28,799 nucleotides of DNA, taken from assembly GCA_027451305.1 (NCBI GenBank), contig DAIDJQ010000185.1, forward strand, positions 1 through 28,799, written 5' to 3'. The stretch comes from Cellulomonas sp. Its GTDB lineage: Bacteria; Actinomycetota; Actinomycetes; Actinomycetales; Cellulomonadaceae. Positions 7,355-15,331 of this stretch are shown piece after piece. Numbering within the stretch: position 1 is the first letter of the stretch; the number at the start of each line of letters is the position of its first letter. The notes under the pieces were generated by a model that saw nothing but the letters and a program-made list of their open reading frames with translations, made no database searches and was not told the origin of the DNA. The position numbers and the translations under genes were made by a program.

Positions 7355-8113
7355 TCATCTCCCGGAGGGGACGGGCTGGCTGGTGCCGCCGGGCAGGAGG
7401 GCACCTGCGCAGATGGGCGGCGACCAGCCGAGGTAGCCGTGTCCGCTGAGGTACATGTGGTCGAGGCGAGCCAGGGACAGCAGGTAGACCCCGCCGTGGT
7501 TGCCGGTGGCGGCGTCGAAGACTCCGTTGGCGGTGACCTGGATGTGGTCGGGATTGCAGCGCACGGGGTCGGCCTGCACGACGAGAGAGACGTGCCCGAA
7601 CGGCCGGCCGGTGTTCCAGAAGACGAACGAGCCGAGGGGCGGGCAACGGTCGCCCGGGTGGGCGTACCCGTGGTCGACCATGACCTGCCAGTGCGCAGCG
7701 GCTGACACGTAGCCGGAGTTGAGGTAGCCGTAGGCGCGGCACGCCAGCTTGTCGCACAGCTCGGCCCAGCCGGACGCGACCCCCACGTAGGCGAGGGCGT
7801 TGTGGACGGCCGTGGCCACGTCGACCGGGGTGCCCGGCGGGACCTCGACGGTGCCGACGCCCAGGGCTGGCAGACACCCGCGGCTCGGGGCGCCGCCGGA
7901 TGCGCCGTTTGTGGGCGCGGTGGACCCCGGCCCCGCTGTGGGGTTCGGGTCCTCGGGCGCGTTGTCCGGCAGGAGCTGGTCGGGCGCCATGGAGGCGACC
8001 GCCGACGAGATGCACGTCTGCGTGTTCCCTCCGATGCTGACCGCGGTCAGCACAGCGACGGCAGGCACGACAAGCACGACGGCGAGCCCACCGACGAGCA
8101 CCTTCCCGATCAC
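7355..8113 (-). CDS. Secreted or membrane-anchored CHAP-like peptidoglycan hydrolase of the conjugation operon
   Basis: This 252-residue protein starts at GTG 8113, overlapping the coupling-protein stop by four bases, with a strong GGAGG seven bases upstream. A hydrophobic segment at about residues 4-27 (VLVGGLAVVLVVPAVAVLTAV) acts as a signal or membrane anchor. It is followed by a Pro/Gly/Thr-rich linker. The C-terminal 160 residues resemble a CHAP or NlpC/P60-like amidase: an AVHNALAYVG helix, cysteines in WAELCDKLACRAYGYLN, a GSFVFWNTG strand and FGHVSLVVQ with the likely catalytic histidine. This is the role played by VirB1-type proteins, local thinning of the cell wall for the transfer channel. 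Six or more other cysteines suggest disulfides outside the cell. The exact catalytic cysteine is uncertain. Confidence 0.72.
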   Translation of the reverse strand: MIGKVLVGGLAVVLVVPAVAVLTAVSIGGNTQTCISSAVASMAPDQLLPDNAPEDPNPTAGPGSTAPTNGASGGAPSRGCLPALGVGTVEVPPGTPVDVATAVHNALAYVGVASGWAELCDKLACRAYGYLNSGYVSAAAHWQVMVDHGYAHPGDRCPPLGSFVFWNTGRPFGHVSLVVQADPVRCNPDHIQVTANGVFDAATGNHGGVYLLSLARLDHMYLSGHGYLGWSPPICAGALLPGGTSQPVPSGR

Positions 8114-9915
8114 GCTGTCACCTCCGTCCCGCTCTCGGTGGCTCGTTCGACGGCCTGCCGATCGGCGCGCAGCACCGCGGCGTCGCGCCGTGCCGTCCAG
8201 GGGTGCAGGTCGATAACGGTGGGCTTGGTCTGCCGCAGCAGCAGCACCCCCGTTCCGAACGGCAGGGTCCGCAGCGCGGAGGCCGGCATCACTGGCACGG
8301 AGCGGACCGAGGTGGACGAGGACCGCTCCCCCGCCCGCCCACTGGTGCGGGTCTCGACGAGCTCGTCGATCTCGCCGAGCAGGCGGGCCACGTCGTCGAG
8401 GTCCCGGTACTTCCCGAGCCCGCCGAGGACGACCTTGACGGTGGCGGCGTCCCAGATGGCGTCGGCGGCGTTCTCGCCCCACCGGTTGCGGGCCTGCGCG
8501 AGGGACTGCAGGACCGCCAGGGTGGTGATTCCGGAGCCGCCGCCCTCGGCCATGAGGGAGGGCAGGGATGGCAGCGGGGTGAGGTTGGCGATCTCGTCGA
8601 GCGCCAGCAGCAGCGGCGGATCGAGCCGGGCCCCGGGGGCCCGGGCGGCTAGGGCGCGGGCGGTCTCGGTGATGTCCTCGACGAAGGCGGCGACCAGCGG
8701 TGCCGACGAGCCGGAGGACACCGAGGACGCCAGCAGGTAGAGCGTGTTCGTCGAGTGGAGGAACGCGACCGGGTCGAACTCCTCCCCTGGCCTGGGGTCG
8801 ACTGCCGCCAGCACGTCGGGGTCGGCCAGCGCCGCCAGGGCTTGGCGGACCCCGAGCCAGATGGAGTCGCGGGTGCGCGGGTCGGTGTGTATCGCGGCCT
8901 CGAGCGCGTCAGCCCAACCCTCGGCCGACGAGGTGCGGTTGAGGATGGCGACAGCGTCCTCGGCGCTGGCCGGGTTCAGCGCCCACCGGTAGAGGTCGAG
9001 GGCGCGGCGTCCGTCGAGGGCGGCGGCGTGCAGCAGGCAGCGCAGCGTGGTCTCGGTCAGTCCGGCCCAGAAGTCGGCGTCGGAGACGGTGCGCCCGAAC
9101 CCGGCTCCGGCCGCCAGCCCCCGGGCGCGCACCAGCGCTACCCGCGGCACCTCGCAGCCGCGCACCGGCGACCACGCCAGCCCGCCGGGCAACCCGGCCA
9201 GGCGTTGGGGGTCGAAGATCGCCACGTCTCCGCGTCGGCGCTGGTAGCGCAGGGTGATGGCGAGGGTGTCCGGGCGGGTCGAGGTGACCACGACAGGGCC
9301 CGGGGCGTCGAGCACCCACGGGATCACCAGGTGCAGGCCCTTGCCCATCCGTGGTGGGCCGACGAGCAGCACGGAGTCCTCGACGGTGCACCACAGGTCG
9401 CGACCACGCAGCGAGCCGAGGCGGTAGCCGACCTGTGCGGGGTCGGCCGATGCGTCCAGGGACGGGCGCACGACGGCGGCGCGGGAACGCAGGGCACGTT
9501 GTCCGGCGGCGCGGTGAACCTCGATGGGGTCGGCCATGCCGGGCAGGTGCCGCAGCCGGTCGCCCTCGCCGCGAGATCTCCCGGCCAGGCGCCCGTACAG
9601 ACGCCGGCCGACGAGGGTGGCGACGGTGAGAAGGGCGACGAGGAGCCCGGTGGCTCCCCAGTAGGCGACCGGTCCCGGCAGCGCGGCGGGTGCCGGCCAG
9701 GCAGTGGCCGGGTCGCCGGGGTGCGCGAGCGAGGCCAACGCCGCCTGCAGTCCGCCGTTGGGCGCGGGTCGGCCGGTGAGCAGGCATGCCAACGCGGCTC
9801 CGGTCCACACGATCGCGGCCAGGCCCAGCAGCGCGCCGAGTGCGCCCAGCGCCCATCCGGTCAGGTCGGGTCCGCCGTTCGGTGCCGGTCGCACCGGTAG
9901 ACGTTGCGCGGTCAT
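8110..9915 (-). CDS. VirD4/TraG-type conjugative coupling protein ATPase
   Basis: This 601-residue protein starts at an ATG that overlaps the upstream stop by four bases. Two membrane segments lie near residues 20-46 and 80-103, as in VirD4 coupling proteins. Then come a Walker A at 186-193 (GPPRMGKG) in the sequence SVLLVGPPRMGKG, VVVTSTRPD, a Walker B near 425 (LLLALDEIANL), and the TraG C-terminal stretch LPSLPSLMAEGGGSGI with the LQSLAQARNRWG helix. Coupling proteins bring the relaxase-DNA complex to the type IV secretion channel and pump DNA through it with ATP. The frame stays open upstream into the DnaB-N gene, but that is only a GC-rich shadow. All expected motifs look intact, so this protein should work. 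Confidence 0.92.
   Translation of the reverse strand: MTAQRLPVRPAPNGGPDLTGWALGALGALLGLAAIVWTGAALACLLTGRPAPNGGLQAALASLAHPGDPATAWPAPAALPGPVAYWGATGLLVALLTVATLVGRRLYGRLAGRSRGEGDRLRHLPGMADPIEVHRAAGQRALRSRAAVVRPSLDASADPAQVGYRLGSLRGRDLWCTVEDSVLLVGPPRMGKGLHLVIPWVLDAPGPVVVTSTRPDTLAITLRYQRRRGDVAIFDPQRLAGLPGGLAWSPVRGCEVPRVALVRARGLAAGAGFGRTVSDADFWAGLTETTLRCLLHAAALDGRRALDLYRWALNPASAEDAVAILNRTSSAEGWADALEAAIHTDPRTRDSIWLGVRQALAALADPDVLAAVDPRPGEEFDPVAFLHSTNTLYLLASSVSSGSSAPLVAAFVEDITETARALAARAPGARLDPPLLLALDEIANLTPLPSLPSLMAEGGGSGITTLAVLQSLAQARNRWGENAADAIWDAATVKVVLGGLGKYRDLDDVARLLGEIDELVETRTSGRAGERSSSTSVRSVPVMPASALRTLPFGTGVLLLRQTKPTVIDLHPWTARRDAAVLRADRQAVERATESGTEVTA
8118..8125 (-). promoter_or_regulatory. Shine-Dalgarno site deciding the GTG start at 8113
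   Basis: GGAGGTGA on the minus strand ends four bases before the GTG (the GGAGG core is seven bases away). It lies inside the end of the coupling-protein gene and settles the start of the wall-hydrolase gene against longer in-frame options. Confidence 0.65.
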
Positions 9916-11006
9916 CGCCGAACCCCTGCCTCGCGCACCGCCGGCACGACCGCGGCCGGGCTGTTGCTCGCACCGCTTCGCAGGGCGGAGCTGACGACGG
10001 TTCGTAGGGCGGTGGTGACGGCGTGCCCGGTGTCGGTGATCTCGGCGATCAGGACGCCGGCGTTGTTGGCCGCCTGGTGGATCTGGTCGGCGCCGATGTC
10101 GGCCAGGTGGCGCAGCTGGTCGCCGACCACCGTGCGGGCCACCTGCGGCGGGTAGGTGTTCCAGCCGGCCTCGACCGCCTCGCGCAGCTCGTCGAGCCCG
10201 GGCAGTGCCGGTCCGTGATGGGCGTAGCGGCGGCTGGCTGCGGCGACGGTGACCAGGTCGACGGGGGCACCGAGCTCGGACAGCTCGATCGTCGCGGCGT
10301 AGATCAGCCGCCAGGCCGGGTCGGCGATCCGTGACGGCGGCAGCCAGCCGACGACGTCGGGGATGTGGGCGGGTTGGGCGATGAGCGTGCCGACGAGGTC
10401 GACAACGTGCCGGTGCTCGGCTGCAGCGTCGGGCGCGGGGTGGGCTTCCAGGTAGCGGGCGGCGGACTCGCGGGCGTCGAGGTTGCGGGTCGCGGCCCGC
10501 AAGGCCAGGAGCGCGACGACGTCGTCGTGCGGCTGTCCGGTCGCGTGGGCCCAGCGGGACGTGGCGGCGTCCAAGCCCGCGTCGACCACGTTGCAGGTCG
10601 ACATGAGCGGCGCTTGGCTGCCGTCGAGCGTCGCCTGCAGGGCGCCGGCGCGCAGAAGCACTCCCAGCCCGTCGACCTCCCGGCGCAACCCGCCATCGAG
10701 CACGATCCGCGCGTAGGCCGCGGCGTGGGCGGTGTGCGGGGCCGACGCCAGCAGGGTGTGCAGCCGCGGAACGTCGGCGAGGCGGGTGCCGAACCGGTCG
10801 ACCATCGCCGCGCCGACCGTGACCGGGTCGATCGGTTCGCTCGCGGAGTGCCGTTCCAGGAGGGTGGTGTAGACCCACTCGTGCCACAGGCTCGCGAAGT
10901 CGCCCGGCCGCAACCAGGAGCGGACTTCTCCCAGTGGAGTGGGGGCGATGAGGAGGGCACCGAGGGTGGCCTGCTCGGCCAGCTGGGTCACGTCGCGGTC
11001 GCGCAT
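9912..11006 (-). CDS. Stand-alone protein with two DnaB N-terminal-like domains
   Basis: This 364-residue protein has two copies of a fold like the helicase-partner-binding N-terminal domain of replicative helicase DnaB. The first spans about residues 5-110 (EQATLGALLIAP, WLRPGDFASLWHEWVYTTLLE, PIDPVTVGAAM, LHTLLASAPHTAHAAAYARIV). The second spans about 185-300 (VDLVGTLIAQP, WLPPSRIADPAWRLIYAATIEL, PVDLVTVAAAS, LDELREAV). No Walker A or other helicase motif follows, so it is not a helicase by itself. A shielded position between coupling protein and VirB4-like genes suggests a link between DNA transfer and replication, perhaps loading of a host primase or helicase on transferred DNA; this is inference. 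It starts at ATG 11006, seven bases after the VirB4-like stop, and ends in an ATGA overlap with the coupling-protein gene. Confidence 0.75.
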   Translation of the reverse strand: MRDRDVTQLAEQATLGALLIAPTPLGEVRSWLRPGDFASLWHEWVYTTLLERHSASEPIDPVTVGAAMVDRFGTRLADVPRLHTLLASAPHTAHAAAYARIVLDGGLRREVDGLGVLLRAGALQATLDGSQAPLMSTCNVVDAGLDAATSRWAHATGQPHDDVVALLALRAATRNLDARESAARYLEAHPAPDAAAEHRHVVDLVGTLIAQPAHIPDVVGWLPPSRIADPAWRLIYAATIELSELGAPVDLVTVAAASRRYAHHGPALPGLDELREAVEAGWNTYPPQVARTVVGDQLRHLADIGADQIHQAANNAGVLIAEITDTGHAVTTALRTVVSSALRSGASNSPAAVVPAVREAGVRR

Positions 11007-11013
11007 GGGACGG

Positions 11014-12312
11014 TCACCGGCTCTCGCGCATCGCGGTGTCGGTGTCCACCAGGGGCATCTCGACCGCGGTCAGCACGTGGCGTACGACGTGCGTGGCGCG
11101 TGGCAGCTTCCACACGCCGGTGCCGCGCGGCAGCAGCGGCAGCAGCTCACGCTCCGGGCCGGTCAGGCCGAGGGCGGCGGCGGTGCCGGTGAGTTGGTCG
11201 GACTCTTGGCGGTACACGATCCGGGTGGAGCAGTCGGCCAGCAGCCCCTCGGCCAGCGCCCGCTCCTGCGACCCGGCGGCGCCGACGGCGTCCAGGTCAC
11301 TGAGGCGGTGCACGACGAGCAGGTTCGCGATCCCGTATGCGCGTGACAGCTTCCACTGCGCCTGCATGCGGCGCACCAGCCCCGGGTGGCGCAGCTGCCG
11401 CCAGGCCTCGTCGTAGATCACCCACCGCTTGGCCGACGACGCGGCGAGCGCCCCCTCCAGCCAGCCGGCCGCGCAGGTAGCCGCCACCGCCAGGGCGTCG
11501 TCGTCGGATCCGAGCGCCGAGAGGTCGAGCACCACCATCGGCGCGTCCGGGTCCAGGTGGTGGGTGCTGGGGGCGTCGAACATGCCCGCCAGGTCCCCGC
11601 GCACCAGGCGCCGCAGCCCATGGACGAGGTCGCGGCCGTCGGCCAGCCGGTCCTCGGCGCGTACCCCGTCACCGCGGGCCGCCCGCGGATCCGGGGCGGT
11701 CAGGGCGTCGACGACGTGCCGGATCGTCGGATGGTCCGTCGCGCGGGCCGCCTGGATCAGTGCGACGTCCAGGGCGCCCTGTTCGGCGGCGGTCAGGTCC
11801 CGGTGCAGCGTCACCGCGGCGACGGCCGCCAGCAGCCGCGACCGGGTACCCATCTGCTCGTCGGACTCGGTGACGTCCAGCGGGTTCAGCCGCGTCGACG
11901 ACCCAGTTCCCAGGCGCAGCACGCTGCCGCCCACGGCCTGCGCGACGACAGCCCACTCACCCTTGGGGTCTCCGGGCACGTAGACGGCGCGCCCGGCGGC
12001 GATGGACCGCAGCGCCAGGGACTTGGCCAGGGCCGACTTGCCCTGGCCGATCACCCCGGCCAGCACCACGTTCGGGTTGGTCAAGGTCCCTGCCTCGTAC
12101 AGCGCCCAGGGGTCGAAGCAGAACACCCCGCCGCCGAGCACGTCCGTGCCCACCGGCACCCCGATGTCCGAGGGTCCGGGCGACAGGAACGGGTAGGCGC
12201 CGGCCAGTACCGCGGACGAGGCGCGGTGGGCGGGCAGCCGCAGGTCGGGACCCACCCGGCAGCGGCCGACGTGGCCCCGGAACGGAACCGTGCCGGGGCC
12301 ACGGCGGCTCAC
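11014..12312 (-). CDS. VirB4/TraC-like conjugation ATPase, motor domain only
   Basis: This 432-residue protein starts at GTG 12312, which shares bases with the stop of the SCO6880 gene. Motifs: DIGVPVGTDVLGGG and FDPWALYEAG typical of VirB4 proteins, Walker A at 86-93 (GVIGQGKS), VYVPGDPKGEW, LNPLD near residue 160, Walker B WVIYDEAW near 300, and a late HRLSDLDAVG segment. The protein begins only about 80 residues before the Walker A. The N-terminal half of a full VirB4 is missing here and seems to be supplied by the SCO6880 protein next door. It would power channel assembly and substrate transfer at the inner face of the membrane. The call is firm; the division of labour with SCO6880 is inferred. 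Confidence 0.9.
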   Translation of the reverse strand: MSRRGPGTVPFRGHVGRCRVGPDLRLPAHRASSAVLAGAYPFLSPGPSDIGVPVGTDVLGGGVFCFDPWALYEAGTLTNPNVVLAGVIGQGKSALAKSLALRSIAAGRAVYVPGDPKGEWAVVAQAVGGSVLRLGTGSSTRLNPLDVTESDEQMGTRSRLLAAVAAVTLHRDLTAAEQGALDVALIQAARATDHPTIRHVVDALTAPDPRAARGDGVRAEDRLADGRDLVHGLRRLVRGDLAGMFDAPSTHHLDPDAPMVVLDLSALGSDDDALAVAATCAAGWLEGALAASSAKRWVIYDEAWRQLRHPGLVRRMQAQWKLSRAYGIANLLVVHRLSDLDAVGAAGSQERALAEGLLADCSTRIVYRQESDQLTGTAAALGLTGPERELLPLLPRGTGVWKLPRATHVVRHVLTAVEMPLVDTDTAMRESR

Positions 12313-13715
12313 AGCACACCTCGCGCCAGCGGCAGTGCGGCGGCCAGGAACGCGGTGCCTTGCTGGCCGACGAGGCGACGCACCTCGCACATCGCCTGTG
12401 CCGCGGTGCTCTCCATCGCGGTGCACCGAGCGGCCAACCTGGCCTCGTCGGGCGCCGAGACGGTGATCAGACCGGTGAACCGCAGGTCCTGGTGTCCGGC
12501 GACGAGCTCGGCCTCGCGGCGTTCGAGGTCGGCGATCTCCGCGCGCGTGGTCTCGTCCTCGATCTGTCCCAGGCGTACCCGCTGGGCGGCGTCTGCGGCG
12601 TGCTCCACCTTCGCCCGGCGGATCTCCCGCAGCGCCTTGGCGGTGGGCAGCGGCTCGGCCAGCACGGCCAGCGTCCCGACGTCGGCGAGCAGCAGCGGCT
12701 CAAGGAAGCCCGGGTTCACTGCAGCCCGCGGCCATTCGCTGACCCAGTACGTCGCGTGGACCGAGGTGCCGGTGGTCAGCATGGACCACTTCTCGTGCGC
12801 GCCGACCGTCGTAGTCAGCGACACCGGAGCGTCCTCGGCGTGCGCGGCCCTCACCGGGTCGAGTGCCTGGTGGAGCACGCGGGCCAGGCCCGTCCGGTCG
12901 AGCCATCCCTCCGCGGTCAGCTCCGCGCCCGCCAACGAGGCGGCCACCGTGGCTAGCTGGGCGGCGACCCGGTCGGCGGCGGCAGCGTCGCGACGGCCAG
13001 CGTGCGGGGCACGCACCGCGATGGCCAGCAGGGTCTCGCGGCGCACCGGGGCGACGAAACCCTCGTCGAGCATGCGCGCCAAGGCGGCGGTAACCGGGTT
13101 GGCGGGGTCGGTGACGTGGTCACGCCACCAGCGCCGCGCCGGCGCCAGGCCGCCGGGCACGCTGCGGGCGAGTACCTGGACCCGCACCACCGACGGCTGC
13201 TGGCACACCGCGGCGAGCACGCGGCCCCAGCCGTGGACCTTGGCCTCCTGCGTCCCGGGCTCGTCGAGCACGAAGCCTGCGCCGCGCACGCGCAGCACCC
13301 CGGTGAACGTGCCGGCACGCCGGTCGGCGACCAGCATCCCGCCGAGTGTCGGGGCGTCGACGAGGTCCAGGGGCTTGGCGAGGCCGGGGACGACGAGCGA
13401 GGTGGCCCGCTCGGCCGTCGTGCGGACCGTCGCAGCAACTGCCGTGAGCCCGGCTGCTCGTCGGGCATGCCAGCCGGCCAGCAGCGGCAGCCAGCCGACC
13501 ACCGGACGCCCGCCGACGCTGAGGGTGCCGACGGCGAGCAGCACACCCCATACCGGGGCGGCCAGCACCAGTCCCCCTGCCCCGCCTGAGTACACCGCGG
13601 CGACGGCGACCGCCGCGGCCATGCCGACCATCCCGAGCTGGACCCCGGACAGGCCCAACAGGACGCCGCGGCGCTCGAGGCGGCCGAACCTGGTCGTCGG
13701 CTCCGGGGCGCTCAT
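12309..13715 (-). CDS. SCO6880-family conjugation protein (PrgI-like membrane segment plus VirB4 N-terminal-like part)
   Basis: This 468-residue protein has the N-terminus MSAPEPTTRFGRLERRGVLLG followed by two hydrophobic segments at about 23-60. This is the PrgI-like arrangement of SCO6880-family proteins found in actinobacterial type IV secretion clusters. The rest is soluble and resembles the N-terminal region of VirB4: DAPTLGGMLVADRRAGTFTG, SVHATYWVSEWPRAAVNPGFL, LAEPLPTAKALREIRRAKVE, a helical segment with many charged residues, and FTGLITVSAPDEARL. No Walker A is present. Its ATG overlaps the upstream stop, and its own stop overlaps the VirB4-like GTG. The pair is therefore made together and probably acts as one split VirB4. 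The family is recognised with good confidence; its mechanism is not known in detail. Confidence 0.85.
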   Translation of the reverse strand: MSAPEPTTRFGRLERRGVLLGLSGVQLGMVGMAAAVAVAAVYSGGAGGLVLAAPVWGVLLAVGTLSVGGRPVVGWLPLLAGWHARRAAGLTAVAATVRTTAERATSLVVPGLAKPLDLVDAPTLGGMLVADRRAGTFTGVLRVRGAGFVLDEPGTQEAKVHGWGRVLAAVCQQPSVVRVQVLARSVPGGLAPARRWWRDHVTDPANPVTAALARMLDEGFVAPVRRETLLAIAVRAPHAGRRDAAAADRVAAQLATVAASLAGAELTAEGWLDRTGLARVLHQALDPVRAAHAEDAPVSLTTTVGAHEKWSMLTTGTSVHATYWVSEWPRAAVNPGFLEPLLLADVGTLAVLAEPLPTAKALREIRRAKVEHAADAAQRVRLGQIEDETTRAEIADLERREAELVAGHQDLRFTGLITVSAPDEARLAARCTAMESTAAQAMCEVRRLVGQQGTAFLAAALPLARGVL

Positions 13716-14827
13716 CGCGGTTCACCACCCATCGGCGGACGCGGCGCCGCCGGGGGCCGTGCCGCCCTCGCCGCCCCACCGGCCCCTCGCGCGGCACCGG
13801 CCGCCGCACTCCCGCCGCTGGCGGCCGCACCGACCCCGCCGGTCATCGCCGACAGTGCGACGTGCTGGGCGGCGAACTTCGTCGTGCCTGCCGCCGAGTG
13901 CGCGGTGCGGCTGATCGGGTTGGCGGCCACGGTCTCGTGCATCACCGACGCGGCTTCGAGGCCGGACCAGTGGACGAACCGGAACGTCAGCCACGGCGCG
14001 AAGACCGCGATCGCCAGCAGCAGGACGCCGACCAGCACGTCCGACAGGCCTGCCGACTGGTCCGACGACGCCTGACCGGCGACGACCGGGCCGGAGCCGG
14101 TGAACGCCGAGGCACCCACGACGAACGTCACGACGATAACGACCTTGCAGAACACCAGGGCCGCAACGATCTCCAGCCAGCGGCGCGTCCACACTCTGGT
14201 CTGGTCCCATGCCGACCCGGCGAACGCGATCGGCGCGAACACCGCGATCAGCACCAGGGCGGCCTTGCGGAACAGCAGCACACCCCACAGCAGCAGGAAT
14301 CCGACGATCAGCAGCAGGCCGAGCAGGATCTGCAGCGCCGGGGACAAGGCGGCCAGGGTCGCGAACCGGAAGAACTGCGCCGCCGCCTCGGCCACCGTGT
14401 AGCCGGCGGCCGAGGCGATGTACGCGCACAGTTCGTCGACCGCGGTCAGCGCCAGCTGCGTGATCGCCAATGCGAGCGCCGACCCCAGCAGCGCCTTGCC
14501 GACCCCGACCACCGCCCGCGCCAAGCCGCCAGGCTCGCGGCGCAGCACCGAGGAGATCACTTGGATCACGAACAGCGCGACCACACCGGGCAGCGCGATC
14601 GAGGCGATCACCGCCACGTTCGACCGGAACCAGCCGGCGCCCAGGTCGATCGCCGTGCCGGCGTCGAGTGCCTTGAGCGCGAGCTCGCCCAGCTGGGCCC
14701 CGCCGGCGACGAACGCCGACCCCAGCCCGCCGAGCACGTAGTCCGACGCCGCGCCCTGTACCCCGTCCGTCAGCTGGCAGACGAACGTGATCGGGCCGAC
14801 GCACGGATCGAAGGCTGCGACGGCCAT
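13712..14827 (-). CDS. VirB6/TrbL-like polytopic channel protein
   Basis: This 371-residue membrane protein starts at ATG 14827, one base after the stop of the pilin-like gene (TGACATG). After a short N-terminus with cysteines (DPCVGPITFVCQLTD) there are about six hydrophobic segments. The clearest are VAVIASIALPGVVALFVIQV, the LLGSALALAITQLAL region, a very hydrophobic stretch LQILLGLLLIVGFLLLWG, AALVLIAVFAPIAFAGSAW, VVIVVTFVVGASAF and DVLVGVLLLAIAVFAPWLTF. The FAPIAFAGSAW stretch and the following WTRRWLE are typical of TrbL/VirB6-like proteins. The last 60 residues are Ala/Gly/Pro-rich and probably disordered in the cytoplasm. Such proteins form part of the inner-membrane channel of the type IV secretion system. 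The frame could extend 34 codons upstream, but that would overlap the preceding gene heavily. Confidence 0.85.
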   Translation of the reverse strand: MAVAAFDPCVGPITFVCQLTDGVQGAASDYVLGGLGSAFVAGGAQLGELALKALDAGTAIDLGAGWFRSNVAVIASIALPGVVALFVIQVISSVLRREPGGLARAVVGVGKALLGSALALAITQLALTAVDELCAYIASAAGYTVAEAAAQFFRFATLAALSPALQILLGLLLIVGFLLLWGVLLFRKAALVLIAVFAPIAFAGSAWDQTRVWTRRWLEIVAALVFCKVVIVVTFVVGASAFTGSGPVVAGQASSDQSAGLSDVLVGVLLLAIAVFAPWLTFRFVHWSGLEAASVMHETVAANPISRTAHSAAGTTKFAAQHVALSAMTGGVGAAASGGSAAAGAARGAGGAARAARPPAAPRPPMGGEPR

Positions 14828-14828
14828 G

Positions 14829-15140
14829 TCAGATCTGCCCGCCCAGGCCGGAGAAGAACGCGACGATCGCGTTCGCCCCACCGATAAGCAGCGCCCCGGC
14901 CACCGAGACCAGCACCCCCGTCTTCGCACCCGACGCGTAGCCGTAGTTGCCCTGCTGACGAGCGACCGCCCAGACGATCACCGAGACCACCAGACCGGCA
15001 ACGCACGCCACCAGCCCCCAGGTCAGCAGCGCGCCAACGATCTGACGAAGCACCCCCAGGCCCGGCAGCCCGGACTCGTTCGGACTGATCCCCGGGTCAC
15101 CGGCCGGGACGGACGCGAACAGGACGGCGATCGACGGCAT
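14829..15140 (-). CDS. Small two-span membrane protein, VirB2/TrbC-like pilin or channel subunit
   Basis: This 103-residue protein opens the conjugation operon. After an N-terminal hydrophobic stretch (IAVLFASVPAG) there are two membrane spans. The first is near residues 40-60 (LLTWGLVACVAGLVVSVIVW), then a short loop with NYGYASGAKTG, then a second near 75-97 (LVSVAGALLIGGANAIVAFF). A small protein with two spans and a short polar loop directly before the VirB6-like gene is the expected form of a VirB2/TrbC-type subunit. I believe it belongs to a DUF (DUF6112 by memory) common in SCO6880-type clusters. I chose ATG 15140 over the upstream ATG 15167, because the longer form adds nine residues and shares bases with the promoter region. 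No strong ribosome site is visible. Confidence 0.7.
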   Translation of the reverse strand: MPSIAVLFASVPAGDPGISPNESGLPGLGVLRQIVGALLTWGLVACVAGLVVSVIVWAVARQQGNYGYASGAKTGVLVSVAGALLIGGANAIVAFFSGLGGQI

Positions 15141-15331
15141 GGCACACCCCGCGAGAGTCCAGGGCACCCAACGTCAGGGAGCCTCTGGTAACAGGTGTGC
15201 AGCGGACGACGAACACGCGACGGGGTTCAGCCAGAGTTGCGGAGGCGCTCACCGCGGACCACGGTCGGACGGCCGGCTTTCGCGACACGAGACCGGCAGC
15301 CTCGGCGTGTGGGAGCTTCGACGAGGTGCGG
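15141..15331. promoter_or_regulatory. Divergent control region between the conjugation operon and the second defence cassette
   Basis: These 191 bases separate the leftward pilin-like gene from the rightward methyltransferase gene and must hold both promoters. An inverted repeat GCACACC (15142-15148) and GGTGTGC (15194-15200) lies at its left side, right against the pilin ATG, and is a candidate operator. GAGGTG, four bases before ATG 15332, serves as the ribosome site of the methyltransferase gene. I could not place convincing -35/-10 boxes. Confidence 0.4.

Noticed and set aside
11386..13914. Plus-strand open frame of 842 codons opposite the VirB4-like and SCO6880 genes
   Set aside because: Low-complexity translation and no ribosome site; the minus-strand genes carry clear motifs and coupled starts.
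13712..14929. Longer N-terminus for the VirB6-like protein
   Set aside because: The 34 extra residues are Arg/Ser/Trp-rich and come from the frame overlapping the pilin-like gene; TGACATG spacing supports ATG 14827.
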